64,000 nucleotides of DNA from Hyphococcus formosus (GTDB lineage Bacteria > Pseudomonadota > Alphaproteobacteria > Caulobacterales > Parvularculaceae), in contig NZ_CP157210.1 of the NCBI RefSeq assembly GCF_046736345.1, positions 558,001 through 622,000 of the forward strand. Reading direction: 5' to 3'. Positions 52,487-61,208 of the stretch are shown here, in pieces. Below the pieces are notes generated by a model that was not told the origin of the DNA, made no database searches, and saw only the letters and a program-made list of their open reading frames with translations. The position numbers were made by a program, and so were the translations under genes. Position 1 is the first letter of the stretch, and every line of letters begins with the position of its first letter.

Positions 52487-54401
52487 ATGCCTTCAGGTAA
52501 CCATTGCGCTCAAGGTAATCGACGATTTTTGTCGCTGCAACTTCCGCTGAAATTTCCGCCGTATTGAGATCAAGTTCGGCATTTTCAGGTGCTTCATAGG
52601 CGCTATCGATACCGGTAAAGTTTTTGATCTCGCCTTTGCGTGCGCGCGCATAAAGGCCTTTGACGTCACGCTGCTCACAGACTTCGAGCGGGGTCGAAAC
52701 ATAAACCTCGATAAACTCGCCCTCGGGGAGTAGTTCCCGGGCCATGCGGCGCTCGCTCTGGAATGGTGAAATAAACGACACCAATACGATTAGCCCTGCA
52801 TCGGCCATTAGACGCGCAGTTTCACCCACGCGGCGAATGTTCTCAACGCGATCCGCATCGGTAAAGCCAAGGTCCTTGTTCAGGCCATGACGCACATTAT
52901 CGCCATCAAGCGTATAGGTATGGCGGCCAAGGTCATGGAGGCGTTTCTCAACGAGATTGGCAACCGTTGATTTGCCTGATCCCGACAAGCCGGTAAACCA
53001 CAAGACGCATGGCTTCTGGTTTTTCGCACTCGCGCGTTCGGTCTTGTTAACGTCAAGATCCTGCCAATGAACATTCTTTGCACGGCGCAAAGAGAAATCG
53101 ATCATTCCGGCACCGATGGTCGCATTTGTGCGCCGGTCGATCAGAATGAAAGAGCCCGTACGACGGTTTTCTTTATAGGCGTCAAACGCGATCGGCGAGG
53201 CGAGGTTGAAATTACAAAAGCCGACTTCGTTAAGTTCCAATGTTTTCCCGGACATGTGCTCAAGCGTATTCACATTGATCTTGTGCTTAAGCTCGGTGAT
53301 CGTAACCGGCACGATACGGTTCGCGGTTTTCAATAGATATTGCCGACCGGGGAAGAGCTTTTCTTCCGCCATCCAAAGAAGATGCGCGGCGAATTGATCT
53401 GTCTGCTCTGCGGGGGCTTTGCCGGCGCAGATCACATCCCCGCGCGAGATATCGATTTCGTCTTCAAGGGTCAGCGTAACCGCCATGTCTGGCGTCGCTT
53501 TGTCGATATTGCCGTCCATAGTGACGATGGATTGGACTTTTGATCGCTTCGCAGAGGGCAGAACGACGATTTCATCGCCGGGTTTTACGGTTCCCGTTGC
53601 GATGGTCCCCGAGAATCCTCTGAAATCGAGATTTGGGCGGTTCACCCATTGCACCGGCATGCGAAATGGCTTTTCGCTCAAATTTCCGCGTACACTGATG
53701 GTTTCAAGATAGGGGAGCAATGCTGCCCCATTATACCAAGGCGTCTCGCGACTTTTGGTTGTGATGTTCACGCCCTCAAGTGCAGAAACCGGGATGCAGG
53801 TGATCGATTCAAATCCGAGTTCTTTTGCAAACTCGCGATAATCCGCTTCGATCTGATCGAATGTCGATTGTGCGTAATCGACAAGGTCCATTTTGTTGAT
53901 TGCGATGATGACGTGGCGAATGCCAAGTAGAGACGCAATGAAGCTATGGCGATAGGTTTGGGTCAAAAGCCCTTTGCGTGCATCCACAAGGATAATGGCG
54001 AGATCCGCTGTGGACGCGCCCGTCGCCATATTGCGCGTATATTGTTCATGCCCCGGCGTATCGGCGACGATGAACTTCCGTTTTTCCGTCGAGAAAAACC
54101 GGTAGGCAACATCGATGGTTATGCCTTGTTCGCGTTCGGCGGCTAGGCCATCGACCAATAATGCGAAATCGATTTTCTCGCCTTGGGTGCCGTGTTTTTT
54201 TGTGTCGCTTTCGAGCGCAGAGACTTGATCGTCGTAAAGCAATTTTGAATCGTAAAGCAGGCGACCAATAAGGGTCGATTTGCCGTCATCAACACTGCCG
54301 CAAGTGATAAAGCGCAGCATGCTTTTCCGTTCATGGGCGGATAAATAAGCAACGACGTCGTCATTGATGAGTTCGCGGTCGGCTTCGGTTGTGGCGGACA
54401 T
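52485..54401 (-). CDS. cysNC: bifunctional sulfate adenylyltransferase subunit 1 / APS kinase (CysN-CysC)
   Basis: A 638-residue fusion. CysN (about residues 1-440): EF-Tu-like GTPase subunit of ATP sulfurylase, with G1 CGSVDDGKSTLIGRLL, ADTPGHEQYTRNMATGAS and NKMDLVDY. CysC (about 455-638): APS kinase with Walker A GLSGSGKSTVANLV and the DGDNVRHGLNKDLGFTDADR motif. Together they activate sulfate to PAPS. Start ATG 54401 is 1 bp after the cysD stop. The frame extends 19 residues upstream without match. Confidence 0.96.
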   Translation of the reverse strand: MSATTEADRELINDDVVAYLSAHERKSMLRFITCGSVDDGKSTLIGRLLYDSKLLYDDQVSALESDTKKHGTQGEKIDFALLVDGLAAEREQGITIDVAYRFFSTEKRKFIVADTPGHEQYTRNMATGASTADLAIILVDARKGLLTQTYRHSFIASLLGIRHVIIAINKMDLVDYAQSTFDQIEADYREFAKELGFESITCIPVSALEGVNITTKSRETPWYNGAALLPYLETISVRGNLSEKPFRMPVQWVNRPNLDFRGFSGTIATGTVKPGDEIVVLPSAKRSKVQSIVTMDGNIDKATPDMAVTLTLEDEIDISRGDVICAGKAPAEQTDQFAAHLLWMAEEKLFPGRQYLLKTANRIVPVTITELKHKINVNTLEHMSGKTLELNEVGFCNFNLASPIAFDAYKENRRTGSFILIDRRTNATIGAGMIDFSLRRAKNVHWQDLDVNKTERASAKNQKPCVLWFTGLSGSGKSTVANLVEKRLHDLGRHTYTLDGDNVRHGLNKDLGFTDADRVENIRRVGETARLMADAGLIVLVSFISPFQSERRMARELLPEGEFIEVYVSTPLEVCEQRDVKGLYARARKGEIKNFTGIDSAYEAPENAELDLNTAEISAEVAATKIVDYLERNGYLKA

Positions 54402-54402
54402 T

Positions 54403-55539
54403 TTAGAAATACCCTTCCTGTTTTTTCTTTTCCATCGAAGCCGCTTGGTCGTGGTCAATCACGCGGCCCTGGCGCTCGGAAGTACGGGCCACCAGCATTT
54501 CCTGAATGATTTCCGGGAGGGTCGTTGCGTTCGAGCGAACAGCGCCGGTCAGCGGATAACAGCCGAGCGTGCGGAAACGCACCATTTCTTCTAGGGGCTT
54601 GGTGCCGTTTAGCGGCATGCGATCATCATCGACCATGATGAGCGATCCGTCGCGATCCACGACCGGGCGATTGGCTGCGAAATAAAGCGGAACAATAGGG
54701 ATATTCTCGCGATAGATATATTGCCAGATATCGAGTTCGGTCCAATTGGAGAGCGGAAACACCCGTATCGATTCGCCTTTCGCGATACGGGTATTGTAAA
54801 TGTTCCAAAGCTCAGGACGCTGATTTTTCGGATCCCAGCGATGTTCGGCGGATCGGAAAGAGAAAATGCGTTCTTTCGCGCGGGATTTTTCTTCGTCGCG
54901 CCGCGCGCCGCCAAAGGCTGCATCAAATTTATATTTATCAAGAGCTTGCTTAAGCGCCTGCGTTTTCATCACGTCTGTATGAAGCTGGCTGCCATGAGTG
55001 AATGGGCCGATGCCTTGATCGACGCCTTCCTGGTTTATGTGCACGATAAGATCGAGGCCGAGGCGCTTTGCGGTTTCGTCCCGGAATTTAATCATCTCAC
55101 GGAACTTCCATGTGGTGTCCACATGCAATAGCGGGAAGGGGGGCTTTGACGGGTAAAATGCCTTTAAGGCGAGATGAAGCATCACGGCAGAGTCCTTGCC
55201 CACTGAATAAAGCATCACCGGGTTTTCGGCCTCGGCGGCGACTTCGCGCATGATGTGGATCGACTCCGCTTCGAGACGGTCGAGATGCGACATGGCAGCA
55301 GGGGATATCAGCGCGCTGTCAGAGGGCGCGGGCGATGAGGTCACCGTTTGATCGCTTTCCAGTTCGGCGAGGCGCGTGCGCGCTGTTTCGAGCGTTTTCA
55401 ACGTGCATTGGCCGCCTGCCTCTAGCCGGGCGATGGCTTTGCCGTCGTTGAATAGCTTTCGCGATATCGTCGAGACGGTCAGCCCCTTGCGGTCAGCGGC
55501 GGCGCGGGCGCGGGTGAGAAGTGATTGTATTTCCGACAT
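54403..55539 (-). CDS. cysD: sulfate adenylyltransferase subunit 2 CysD with N-terminal HTH-like extension
   Basis: CysD is the ATP-pyrophosphatase subunit that makes APS. The normal domain begins about residue 83 (MSHLDRLEAESIHIMREVAAEAENPVMLYSVGKDSAVMLHL, with the PP-loop SVGKDS) and runs to the end at normal length. Before it are about 80 extra residues: LLTRARAAADRKGLTVSTISRKLFNDGKAIARL then CTLKTLETARTRLAE, which looks like the small helix-turn-helix proteins of alphaproteobacteria that have an F/I-S/G-R...ND-K...RL-x-G...TL-x-T pattern. The region is in frame with no stop. ATG 55539 has no good ribosome site; internal ATG 55293 also lacks one, so leaderless or internal initiation is open. 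Confidence 0.85.
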   Translation of the reverse strand: MSEIQSLLTRARAAADRKGLTVSTISRKLFNDGKAIARLEAGGQCTLKTLETARTRLAELESDQTVTSSPAPSDSALISPAAMSHLDRLEAESIHIMREVAAEAENPVMLYSVGKDSAVMLHLALKAFYPSKPPFPLLHVDTTWKFREMIKFRDETAKRLGLDLIVHINQEGVDQGIGPFTHGSQLHTDVMKTQALKQALDKYKFDAAFGGARRDEEKSRAKERIFSFRSAEHRWDPKNQRPELWNIYNTRIAKGESIRVFPLSNWTELDIWQYIYRENIPIVPLYFAANRPVVDRDGSLIMVDDDRMPLNGTKPLEEMVRFRTLGCYPLTGAVRSNATTLPEIIQEMLVARTSERQGRVIDHDQAASMEKKKQEGYF

Positions 55540-55541
55540 AT

Positions 55542-55559
55542 TGGGATATTTCCCACGAT
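55542..55559. promoter_or_regulatory. dyad TGGGA-N4-TCCCA just upstream of cysD
   Basis: TGGGA (55542-55546), TATT, TCCCA (55551-55555) and then CGAT. It lies 3-20 bp before the cysD start codon. A second copy at 55636-55653 shares TCCCACGAT, so this is a candidate operator (see findings). Confidence 0.55.
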
Positions 55560-55635
55560 GTTTGCGTTAAAGTTTCAGAACCCTACCGATTTATGAGGAT
55601 CTTTTGCAAGCGATACTATCTAACAATGTTATTAG

Positions 55636-55653
55636 ATGGGGTTAATCCCACGA
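55636..55653. promoter_or_regulatory. second dyad TGGGG-N4-TCCCA in the cysD/tauE gap
   Basis: TGGGG (55636-55640), TTAA, TCCCA (55645-55649), CGAT. Same layout as the dyad at 55542, 94 bp away, in the 232-bp divergent region between cysD and the TauE/SafE gene. Confidence 0.55.
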
Positions 55654-55771
55654 TTGTGATCGCGCGTTATTGTATTCGGAACAGATTGGGCGCGTTCGAT
55701 CATTCCCTTTCAGCGCGGATTATCCCAAGACCGTCAGAACTGTTCGGTTTTGCCTCATAAGGATCGCAGAT

Positions 55772-56527
55772 TTGTTGGAAGTGGAATTGTGGAAGGTCGG
55801 CCTGTTATTTCTGGCGGGCGTTGCGTCGGGCTGGATCAATGTACTGGCTGGCGGCGGGTCAATGTTGGTGGTTCCGGTAATGCTGTTCATGGGCATGCCC
55901 GGGCCGGTCGCAAATGGCACTAACCGCATTGGCGTCATTGCGCAGAATATTGCGGCGATTGGCGGCTTTTTCCGGCGTGGATTTTCTGACTTCCGTTTAA
56001 GCGCAACGCTCGCCGCGTGCGGTGCGTTTGGCGCTTTTTTCGGGGCGCAAGTGGGCGTGAAGCTTGACGGCGTTTGGTTCGACCGAACGCTTGCGATCAT
56101 CATGATCTGCATTCTCGTCATTATGCTTACGGGGCTTGGGCAAAAGCCAAAGCTGACCGACGGTAAGCCTAAAAATCTCCTGTTAGGACATTTCCTGTTC
56201 ATTATCGCCGGGTTTTACGGCGGCTTTATTCAAATCGGTGTCGGTTTGATCCAGTTGCCGATTCTCAATCGGGTGATGGGGCTCGATCTCGTGCGCGCCA
56301 ATATGCACAAAGTTTTTGTTGCCATGGTGTTCTCGTTTGTCTCGCTCGGGGTTTTTGCGTCGCAAGTCAAAATTGAATGGGCGCTCGGCCTTGCGCTGGC
56401 GCTTGGCTATGCGATTGGCGGCTGGCTGGGGGCGAATGCGGCGGTATCAAAAGGCGAGGGGCTCATTAAGAAAGTCTTTTATCTCGCGCTGGTGGCCATG
56501 GCGATTAAGTTGTTGTTTTTCCGGTGA
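55772..56527 (+). CDS. TauE/SafE family membrane permease
   Basis: A 251-residue protein with about eight membrane helices in two repeats; GWINVLAGGGSMLVVPVMLFMGMPG and later GFYGGFIQIGVGLIQLPILNRVMG are the paired family motifs. The family is implicated in export or import of sulfite and small sulfonates. Start chosen at TTG 55772 after AAGGA with 8-nt spacing; the frame opens to TTG 55670 but that lengthens it with polar residues unlike the family. It is divergent from cysD, in line with a sulfur role. Confidence 0.8.
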   Translation: MLEVELWKVGLLFLAGVASGWINVLAGGGSMLVVPVMLFMGMPGPVANGTNRIGVIAQNIAAIGGFFRRGFSDFRLSATLAACGAFGAFFGAQVGVKLDGVWFDRTLAIIMICILVIMLTGLGQKPKLTDGKPKNLLLGHFLFIIAGFYGGFIQIGVGLIQLPILNRVMGLDLVRANMHKVFVAMVFSFVSLGVFASQVKIEWALGLALALGYAIGGWLGANAAVSKGEGLIKKVFYLALVAMAIKLLFFR

Positions 56528-56605
56528 AGAATATCTTTACCGGTTTTGTGGCAACAAATACGCATTAATCGCGTTCGTACGGCATTGAGTTAGGTAAGTG
56601 GGCGA

Positions 56606-57670
56606 ATGAGCCAAAGTAAGTTAGAGCAAGCGCGCCCCATCTATTTCCCTGCATTTGATTGGTTGCGACTGGTCCTCGCAATGACGGTGGCGTTATCCCA
56701 TGACGGCGTGCCGATGGATCACAATGCGCCCAATTTTGCAGTGCAGATATTCTTTGCACTGAGCGGCTGGTTGATTGGCGGTATCTTATTCGACAGTACG
56801 AAACAGGACTTGCCGCGATTTTACTTCAACCGCGCGACGCGGATTTGGGCACCTTACTATTTTTCGGTTGCACTCATTTTTGCTGTAAGTCTGTTGAAAG
56901 AACCCATTGACTGGCATTGGATCGAATATCTTTTCTACGATCTGACCTATACACATAATTGGTTCATTTCACCGCGGATTCTTGAAATTCAAAAAGATCT
57001 CCCGCTTGGAGGGAGTACGAACCATTTTTGGAGTTTGAGCGTTGAAGAACAATTCTATTTGTTTGCCCCGCTCCTGATCCTGTTTTTTGCGCGAGGGCGC
57101 TCGATTGTTTTATGGGCGGCAATCGCAGCACTCGCGGTAACGTTTAAAACATTTTATGGCGCGATTGCTCTTGGCGTTTTCGCTGTTGCGCTTCAGCGGC
57201 GCTATGGCGATTGGCATTTGAATAACAATATCGCTCTATCGTTAGGTATTGCGTTGATCGGTTGCGTCGCAGCCTATCTCGTTAAGCCAGAGGCTTATTT
57301 ATACATTGCGCCAATAGCATCGGTTTTGATCGTATTGCTGCTTGCGCGGCCGGGCACAAAATCGACATTGGGCGCGTTTGTCGGGGGTATTTCCTATCCG
57401 CTGTATCTCAATCATTGGATCGGAATATTCGCCGCACACGAGATCGTTGAGATGGTCGGCTTTATCGGGCGATGGTCGGGTGTGTGGCTCGGGGCGATTC
57501 TCAATATTGGCGTAGCGTCGGTATTATTTTTAGCGATCGACGAGCAAGTTCGGAAAAGACGAAACCGGCTCTTTTCTACGGGGCGGGGATGGGCTGCGGC
57601 CCTTACAGCCTATGGTCTCGTCGTGCTCGGTGCGGTCGGCGGGATCGCGATCTTCATCACTCGCCTTTAA
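56606..57670 (+). CDS. acyltransferase 3 family membrane protein
   Basis: A 354-residue protein with about ten helices. Conserved sites: FDWLRLVLAMTVALSHDG with the Arg/His pair, then ALSGWLIGG and a FYFNRATRIWAPYY segment, plus FWSLSVEEQFYLFAP. These fit the OafA-like acyltransferase 3 family that acylates surface glycans. Start ATG 56606. It follows the TauE gene by 78 bp; no partner glycan genes are nearby. Confidence 0.87.
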   Translation: MSQSKLEQARPIYFPAFDWLRLVLAMTVALSHDGVPMDHNAPNFAVQIFFALSGWLIGGILFDSTKQDLPRFYFNRATRIWAPYYFSVALIFAVSLLKEPIDWHWIEYLFYDLTYTHNWFISPRILEIQKDLPLGGSTNHFWSLSVEEQFYLFAPLLILFFARGRSIVLWAAIAALAVTFKTFYGAIALGVFAVALQRRYGDWHLNNNIALSLGIALIGCVAAYLVKPEAYLYIAPIASVLIVLLLARPGTKSTLGAFVGGISYPLYLNHWIGIFAAHEIVEMVGFIGRWSGVWLGAILNIGVASVLFLAIDEQVRKRRNRLFSTGRGWAAALTAYGLVVLGAVGGIAIFITRL

Positions 57671-57693
57671 ATTGTGAAAAATGCTAACTAATT

Positions 57694-57714
57694 GAAAACT
57701 ATAAATAAGTTTTC
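57694..57714. repeat. dyad GAAAACT-N7-AGTTTTC upstream of prpD
   Basis: A perfect 7-bp inverted repeat around ATAAATA lies 24 bp past the acyltransferase gene and 137 bp before prpD. It could be a weak AT-rich terminator of the former or an operator of the prp cluster; no prpR-type regulator is seen nearby. Confidence 0.45.
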
Positions 57715-57850
57715 CAGAGGCGTTATGACGCCGATTTCCCCAATGGACAGTCTGTCGCAGTTGCGCCATTGAAGGCTCACCAAATTCGGGCGTGACCTGA
57801 CGCGCCTTAGAAGATCGCAAAAATACATATTCAACAACGAGGTTATTTCC

Positions 57851-59383
57851 ATGGAAACCCATGACGTTCGCGCCCACCGATCAAAAGATGAGTTAAAGCG
57901 CGAAGATCAACTGGCGTGGAAGATCGCCAGCGTTGCTGCCGACCCGGTCGAGGTCGATGCCGAAGCAACGGATATGATCATCAACCGCATCATCGATAAC
58001 GCATCTGTTGCGATTGCATCGCTCAATCGCGGCCCCATTAAATCAGCCCGCGCAATGGCGAACGCGCATCTTCGCTCTGGTGGCGCGACATTGTTCGGTA
58101 TGCCAGCCGATCACACCGTGTGCGCAGAATGGGCTGCTTGGGCAAATGGAACCGCCGTTCGTGAACTCGACTTCCACGACACGTTCCTTGCCGCCGACTA
58201 TTCACACCCTGGCGACAACATCCCGCCGGTGCTTGCGGTTGCGCAACAATGCGGCAAAGACGGTCGCGACCTCGTTCGCGGTATTGCGACGGGCTATGAA
58301 ATTCAGGTCAATCTCGTGAAGGCGATTTGCCTCCACGAGCACAAGATTGACCACATCGCGCATATCGGTCCATCTGCATCTGCGGCGGTGGGTACGCTTC
58401 TTGGTCTGCCTACGGAAGTTATTTTCCAGTCGGTTCAACAGGGCCTGCACACAACGGTCACCACGCGCCAGTCGCGCAAGGGCGAGATTTCCTCATGGAA
58501 AGCTTTCGCACCGGCATATGCGGGTAAGCTTGCGATTGAAGCGGTTGACCGCTGCATGCGCGGTGAGGGTGCGCCAAGCCCGATCTATGAAGGCGAGGAC
58601 AGTGTAATCTCGTTTATCCTCAATGGCCGTACAGCGCGCGATCAGGGCAAGAGCCCATACGAGCCAACCTACCATGTGCCGCTTCCTGGCGCGGGTGAGG
58701 CCAAGCGTGCAATCCTTGAGACCTATACCAAAGAACACTCAGCTGAGTATCAGTCACAGGCGTTGATCGACCTTGCGTTCCGCATGGGTAAAGAGATCGA
58801 CGATTTCGATAAAGTGAAGTCGATCGTTCTTCATACATCGCACCACACACATTATGTGATCGGCACGGGTGCCGGCGATCCACAGAAAATGGATCCGAAT
58901 GCGTCGCGTGAAACACTTGATCACTCGATCATGTATATCTTTGCGGTCGCGCTTCAGGATGGCGAATGGCACCACGTTAAATCCTATGCGCCGGAGCGGG
59001 CACAGCGTCCTGATACGGTGCGTTTGTGGCACAAGATTTCAACGATCGAAGATCCGGAATGGACACGCCGTTATCACAGCCATGATCCGAACGAAAAAGC
59101 ATTCGGCGCAAAGGTTGTCATTACGATGGAAGATGGCCGCGTGATCGAAGACGAACTCGGCATTGCGAATGCGCACCCATTTGGCGCACGTCCATTTGGC
59201 CGCGAAGAATATATCAAGAAATTCCGTACGCTAACGGATGATATTCTAGAAAAATCAGAATCAGAACGCTTCCTTGATCTGGTTCAGCAATTGCCAAATC
59301 TGAACGCCGAACAGGTTCGCACCCTGAACCCGGTCGCGCCTAACGGTTATTTGGTCGAAAACCCTGCGAAAGGGATTTTCTAA
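57851..59383 (+). CDS. prpD: 2-methylcitrate dehydratase PrpD
   Basis: Dehydrates 2-methylcitrate in the methylcitrate cycle that oxidises propionyl-CoA. A 510-residue MmgE/PrpD protein with a family-typical EWAAWANGTAVRELDFHDTFLAADYSHPGDNIPPVLAVAQQ stretch (key part: NGTAVRELDFHD and SHPGDN), IGPSASAAVGTLLGLP, and an N-terminal helical region beginning METHDVRAHR. Start is ATG 57851 after AACGAGG. It is the first gene of a cluster with prpB and prpC. Confidence 0.94.
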   Translation: METHDVRAHRSKDELKREDQLAWKIASVAADPVEVDAEATDMIINRIIDNASVAIASLNRGPIKSARAMANAHLRSGGATLFGMPADHTVCAEWAAWANGTAVRELDFHDTFLAADYSHPGDNIPPVLAVAQQCGKDGRDLVRGIATGYEIQVNLVKAICLHEHKIDHIAHIGPSASAAVGTLLGLPTEVIFQSVQQGLHTTVTTRQSRKGEISSWKAFAPAYAGKLAIEAVDRCMRGEGAPSPIYEGEDSVISFILNGRTARDQGKSPYEPTYHVPLPGAGEAKRAILETYTKEHSAEYQSQALIDLAFRMGKEIDDFDKVKSIVLHTSHHTHYVIGTGAGDPQKMDPNASRETLDHSIMYIFAVALQDGEWHHVKSYAPERAQRPDTVRLWHKISTIEDPEWTRRYHSHDPNEKAFGAKVVITMEDGRVIEDELGIANAHPFGARPFGREEYIKKFRTLTDDILEKSESERFLDLVQQLPNLNAEQVRTLNPVAPNGYLVENPAKGIF

Positions 59384-59417
59384 TCCGGCATTCGCAGTCT
59401 TAAAAAGATAGGTGGCT

Positions 59418-59828
59418 ATGAAAACGGAAGTAGAGAAAACGTTGAAGCGGTGGCACGAAATGGTGGCCACCAAAAATCTGGATGAATTGGCTGAGATCAT
59501 TCATCCGGATGCGGTGTTTCGCTCTCCCGTCGCGCATAGCCCCTATCATGGTCGAGACGCATTACTTTTGGCGCTCTCGACCGTCATCACGGTGTTTGAA
59601 GATTTCACTTATCACCGTGAATTCGTTGAGCCGGGCGGCAAGGATGTCGTTCTGGAATTCAGTGCGAATGTAGACGGAAAACAATTAAAAGGGGCCGATT
59701 TCATCAAGTTCGATGATGACGGCCTAATCGTAGAATTTGAAGTCATGATTCGACCGGCCAGCGGCTTGATGGCGTTGGGACAGCGCATGGGCGCTGCAAT
59801 CGGCGACAGGATTGGCGAGTACAAATAG
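59418..59828 (+). CDS. NTF2/SnoaL-like small protein in the prp cluster
   Basis: A 136-residue cone-shaped NTF2-like fold candidate: the first helix (VEKTLKRWHEMVATKNLDELAEIIHPDAVFRSP) with the HPDAVF motif, then GRDALLLALSTVITVF, a beta-sheet stretch FTYHREFVEPGGKDVVLEFSANVDGKQLKGADFIKFDDDGLIVEFEVMIRPASG. Such proteins bind or isomerise small hydrophobic molecules. Start ATG 59418, the frame opening at GTG 59412. Placed 34 bp after prpD and 8 bp before prpB; not a known component of the methylcitrate cycle. Confidence 0.7.
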   Translation: MKTEVEKTLKRWHEMVATKNLDELAEIIHPDAVFRSPVAHSPYHGRDALLLALSTVITVFEDFTYHREFVEPGGKDVVLEFSANVDGKQLKGADFIKFDDDGLIVEFEVMIRPASGLMALGQRMGAAIGDRIGEYK

Positions 59829-59836
59829 GAGTCAGT

Positions 59837-60748
59837 ATGCTATTCACTCAAAAATCGGCAGCGGAAAAACGCGCCGAATTCCGCAAAGGGCTCTCATCGG
59901 GCAAGCTATTGCAATTTCCGGGTGCTTTTAATCCGCTCTGTGCACAGATGATTGAACGCAAACAGTTTGATGGCGTTTATATCTCGGGTGCGGTAATGGC
60001 GGCGGATTTGTGCTTGCCGGATATTGGTCTTGCGACAATGACCGAGTTTGTCGAGCGCGGGCGTCAAATCGCGCGCGTATCGGACCTTCCTTCAATCATC
60101 GATATTGATACAGGTTTCGGTGAACCGATGGCCGCCGCACGAACCATCATGATGATGGAAGATGCCGGGCTTTCGGGATGTCACATCGAAGATCAGGTCA
60201 TGCCGAAACGCTGTGGTCACCTTGATGGAAAGGAAATTGTATCGACCGATACGATGATCCAGCGTGTGCGTGCCGCGGCAGACGCAAAACGCGATCCGAA
60301 CTTCGTTCTCATTGCGCGTTCTGATGCGCGCGCGGTCGAGGGGCTTGAGGCTTCGATTGACCGTATGAAAGCCTATGTTGACGCTGGCGCGGATATGATT
60401 TTCCCCGAGGCGATGAAATCAGAAAAAGAGTTCGAAGCCGTCCGTGCAGCGATTGATGTTCCGATCCTTGCGAATATGACCGAGTTCGGTAAGTCGCGCT
60501 TGCTCAATAAAAAAGAGCTCGAAGATCTTGGGTTCAATATGGTGATATATCCGGTCACGACATTGCGCTTGGCGATGGGGGCTTGTGATCGCGGGTTGGA
60601 TGCGATCCTTGAGACCGGTGATCAAAACGGCATTCTTGATGAGATGCAGCACCGTCGCGATCTTTATGACCTGTTGCGTTATCACGAATACAATAAATTC
60701 GATGAGTCCATCTATAATTTTCAAGTCGGCGACACGCCACTGGAATAG
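59837..60748 (+). CDS. prpB: methylisocitrate lyase PrpB
   Basis: Splits 2-methylisocitrate to succinate and pyruvate. The 303-residue ICL/PEPM-type barrel has the active-site KRCGHLDGK (KRCGH), DIDTGFGEP, MMEDAGLSGCHIEDQVMP, and IARSDARAVEG. Starts ATG 59837 following GGAG. Set between the NTF2-like and ABM-like genes. Confidence 0.95.
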   Translation: MLFTQKSAAEKRAEFRKGLSSGKLLQFPGAFNPLCAQMIERKQFDGVYISGAVMAADLCLPDIGLATMTEFVERGRQIARVSDLPSIIDIDTGFGEPMAAARTIMMMEDAGLSGCHIEDQVMPKRCGHLDGKEIVSTDTMIQRVRAAADAKRDPNFVLIARSDARAVEGLEASIDRMKAYVDAGADMIFPEAMKSEKEFEAVRAAIDVPILANMTEFGKSRLLNKKELEDLGFNMVIYPVTTLRLAMGACDRGLDAILETGDQNGILDEMQHRRDLYDLLRYHEYNKFDESIYNFQVGDTPLE

Positions 60749-60862
60749 TATTTTCGTTTAATGGACGGGTTTGATTGGAGAGCAGAGATAGACAGGACGG
60801 GGCTTCGGCAATGGAATTTGCTTTGACGAGTATCGTTTCAGGTTTCTGTGTTGGCGGAAAAA

Positions 60863-61195
60863 ATGCCCTCTAGTGCAATCAAACCCGGCTGTTACGCCGC
60901 CATTTTTTCAAGCCAGCGAACCGATCAAGACGCGCGTGGCTATGAGGAGATGTCGAAGCGGATGGAAGCGCTGGCAAAGACAATGCCCGGCTATCTCGGG
61001 ATTGAGTCAGCGCGTGATGAGAACGGTTTCGGGATTACGGTTTCCTATTGGGAAAGCGAGGAAGCTATCGCGAACTGGAAGAAAAACGCCAATCACGCCG
61101 AGGCGCAGCATCGCGGCAAAGTCGATTGGTATAAAGAGTATTCAGTGCGTGTCGCGAAAGTTGAACGCACTTATGAAATGAAGAAGCAAAGATAG
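60863..61195 (+). CDS. antibiotic biosynthesis monooxygenase (ABM)-like protein
   Basis: A ~110-residue small alpha/beta ferredoxin-like protein: CYAAIFSSQRTDQDARGYEEMSKRMEALAKTMPGYLGIESARDENGFGITVSYWESEEAIANWKKNANHAEAQHRGKVDWYKEYSVRVAKVERTY (only signatures: GYLGIESARDENGFGITVSYW and AEAQHRGK). The ABM family includes heme/aromatic monooxygenases and non-enzymes. ATG 60863 is used; GTG 60848 is an alternative. It lies 13 bp before prpC, 114 bp after prpB. Confidence 0.72.
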   Translation: MPSSAIKPGCYAAIFSSQRTDQDARGYEEMSKRMEALAKTMPGYLGIESARDENGFGITVSYWESEEAIANWKKNANHAEAQHRGKVDWYKEYSVRVAKVERTYEMKKQR

Positions 61196-61208
61196 GTAGG
61201 ATAGATTT

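Noticed and set aside
55670..55771. Longer TauE/SafE protein from TTG 55670
   Set aside because: Adds 34 polar residues unlike the family and covers a probable promoter region; TTG 55772 has a proper ribosome site.
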